Assembly: GCA_003447595.1 (NCBI GenBank)
Contig: DLYT01000031.1
Location: forward strand, 1-6,243
Direction: 5' to 3'
Source: Porphyromonadaceae bacterium
GTDB lineage: Bacteria > Bacteroidota > Bacteroidia > Bacteroidales > CAMTPD01
DNA: 6,243 bases
The notes under the pieces are model-generated. The model was not told where the DNA came from. It saw only the letters and a list, made by a program, of their open reading frames with translations, and made no database searches. A program made the translations under genes and the position numbers. Of the stretch, positions 6,008 through 6,243 are shown piece after piece. Positions within the stretch are counted from its first letter, which is position 1. Each line of letters starts with the position of its first letter.

Positions 6008-6050
6008 AAAGCTCGCTAAATTAAGTTGGCATGTAAGCGAAATAAGCTTT
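6008..6050. repeat. Interrupted inverted repeat between the lipoprotein gene and tRNA-Arg
   Basis: AAAGC (6008-6012) and TCGCT (6013-6017) are followed by AGCGA (6036-6040), AATAA, then GCTTT (6046-6050). They could fold as two 5-bp stems separated by a one-sided 5-base bulge around an 18-base loop. It lies in the 183-base gene-free stretch 5952-6134, which should also hold the promoter of the minus-strand lipoprotein gene. I find no exact TAnnTTTG there on the minus strand; the nearest is TAATTTAG at 6018-6025, one base off. Confidence 0.25.
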
Positions 6051-6134
6051 ACGGCTGTAATGATAGAATAAATAAACTAGGAAAGCAAGCTTATCTTGTA
6101 TTTTAAGAAAGTTAATAAGCAGGAGGGGGGATAC

Positions 6135-6163
6135 AAAAAAGCATCCATAAAAAATATGGATGC
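6135..6163 (-). terminator. Intrinsic terminator of tRNA-Arg
   Basis: Read on the minus strand, GCATCCATA (6163-6155) pairs with TATGGATGC (6149-6141) around a TTTTT loop, and six Ts follow (6140-6135). The flanking A-run at 6167-6164 can extend the stem into the T-tract. It begins six bases after the mature 3' end of the tRNA, so the tRNA is the last or only gene of its transcript. Confidence 0.92.
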
Positions 6164-6169
6164 TTTTCG

Positions 6170-6243
6170 TGACCTCGACAGGATTCAAACCTGTAACCTT
6201 CTGATCCGTAGTCAGATGCTCTATTCAGTTGAGCTACGAAGCC
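6170..6243 (-). tRNA. tRNA-Arg, anticodon ACG
   Basis: A 74-base cloverleaf reads from the window edge leftward. The acceptor GGCTTCG pairs with CGAGGTC (including G2-U71 and U4-G69 wobbles), the D stem is GCTC/GAGC, the anticodon stem is TCTGA/TCAGA with loop CTACGGA, the variable loop is AGGTT, and the T stem is ACAGG/CCTGT with loop TTTGAAT. The discriminator is A, and CCA is not encoded (the next bases are CG). The anticodon is at 6209-6207; A34 is normally deaminated to inosine by TadA so that CGU, CGC and CGA are read. A20, an arginine identity base in E. coli, is present. Positions 19 and 56 are A and U in place of the usual G and C. The gene appears complete, but its promoter lies outside the window. 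Confidence 0.95.

Noticed and set aside
6121..6130. AGGAGG followed by a G-run, which looks like a strong Shine-Dalgarno site.
   Set aside because: No start codon with an open frame follows at a suitable distance; what follows is the tRNA terminator. This phylum also rarely uses such sites.
6170..6243. tRNA-Arg as the attachment site of an integrated element lying to its left.
   Set aside because: I saw no duplicate of the tRNA 3' end elsewhere in the window and no integrase, and the genes to the left are housekeeping genes apart from the single lipoprotein.

Overview
The window looks like core chromosome of a member of the Bacteroidota, most probably order Bacteroidales. The DNA is AT-rich. 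Start codons follow A-rich leaders instead of Shine-Dalgarno sites. Three intergenic regions carry close or exact matches to the Bacteroides -7 promoter element TAnnTTTG. Both complete lipoprotein genes have signal peptides typical of the group. The prolyl-tRNA synthetase is the short form without an inserted editing domain. Genus cannot be fixed from the sequence alone.

Layout from left to right: (1) the 3' end of clpB, ending at a strong intrinsic terminator; (2) a two-gene unit with its own promoter, made of a very acidic 108-residue protein of unknown function and an OmpA-family lipoprotein with a glycine-zipper segment, closed by a terminator; (3) proS, whose promoter is interlocked with that terminator and whose leader carries a long hairpin, closed by its own terminator; (4) fhs (formate-tetrahydrofolate ligase) with a short leader, ending at a terminator shared with the convergent gene; (5) on the minus strand, an unrecognised lipoprotein of 302 residues; (6) at the right edge, also on the minus strand, a tRNA-Arg(ACG) followed by its own terminator.

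The genes do not form one pathway. They are separately transcribed housekeeping units: protein disaggregation, cell-envelope anchoring, translation and one-carbon metabolism. Almost every unit is bounded by a clear hairpin and T-tract terminator. I found no mobile element, CRISPR array, phage gene, toxin-antitoxin or defence system, and nothing that amounts to a new multi-gene system.

The points most worth a second look are small: the tRNA-Arg replaces the near-universal G19-C56 tertiary pair with A19-U56; the proS leader has a 13-bp hairpin with one bulge; terminators and downstream promoters overlap; three of the four expected zinc ligands in the ProS C-terminal domain are absent; and two genes (the acidic protein and the minus-strand lipoprotein) have no assignable function.
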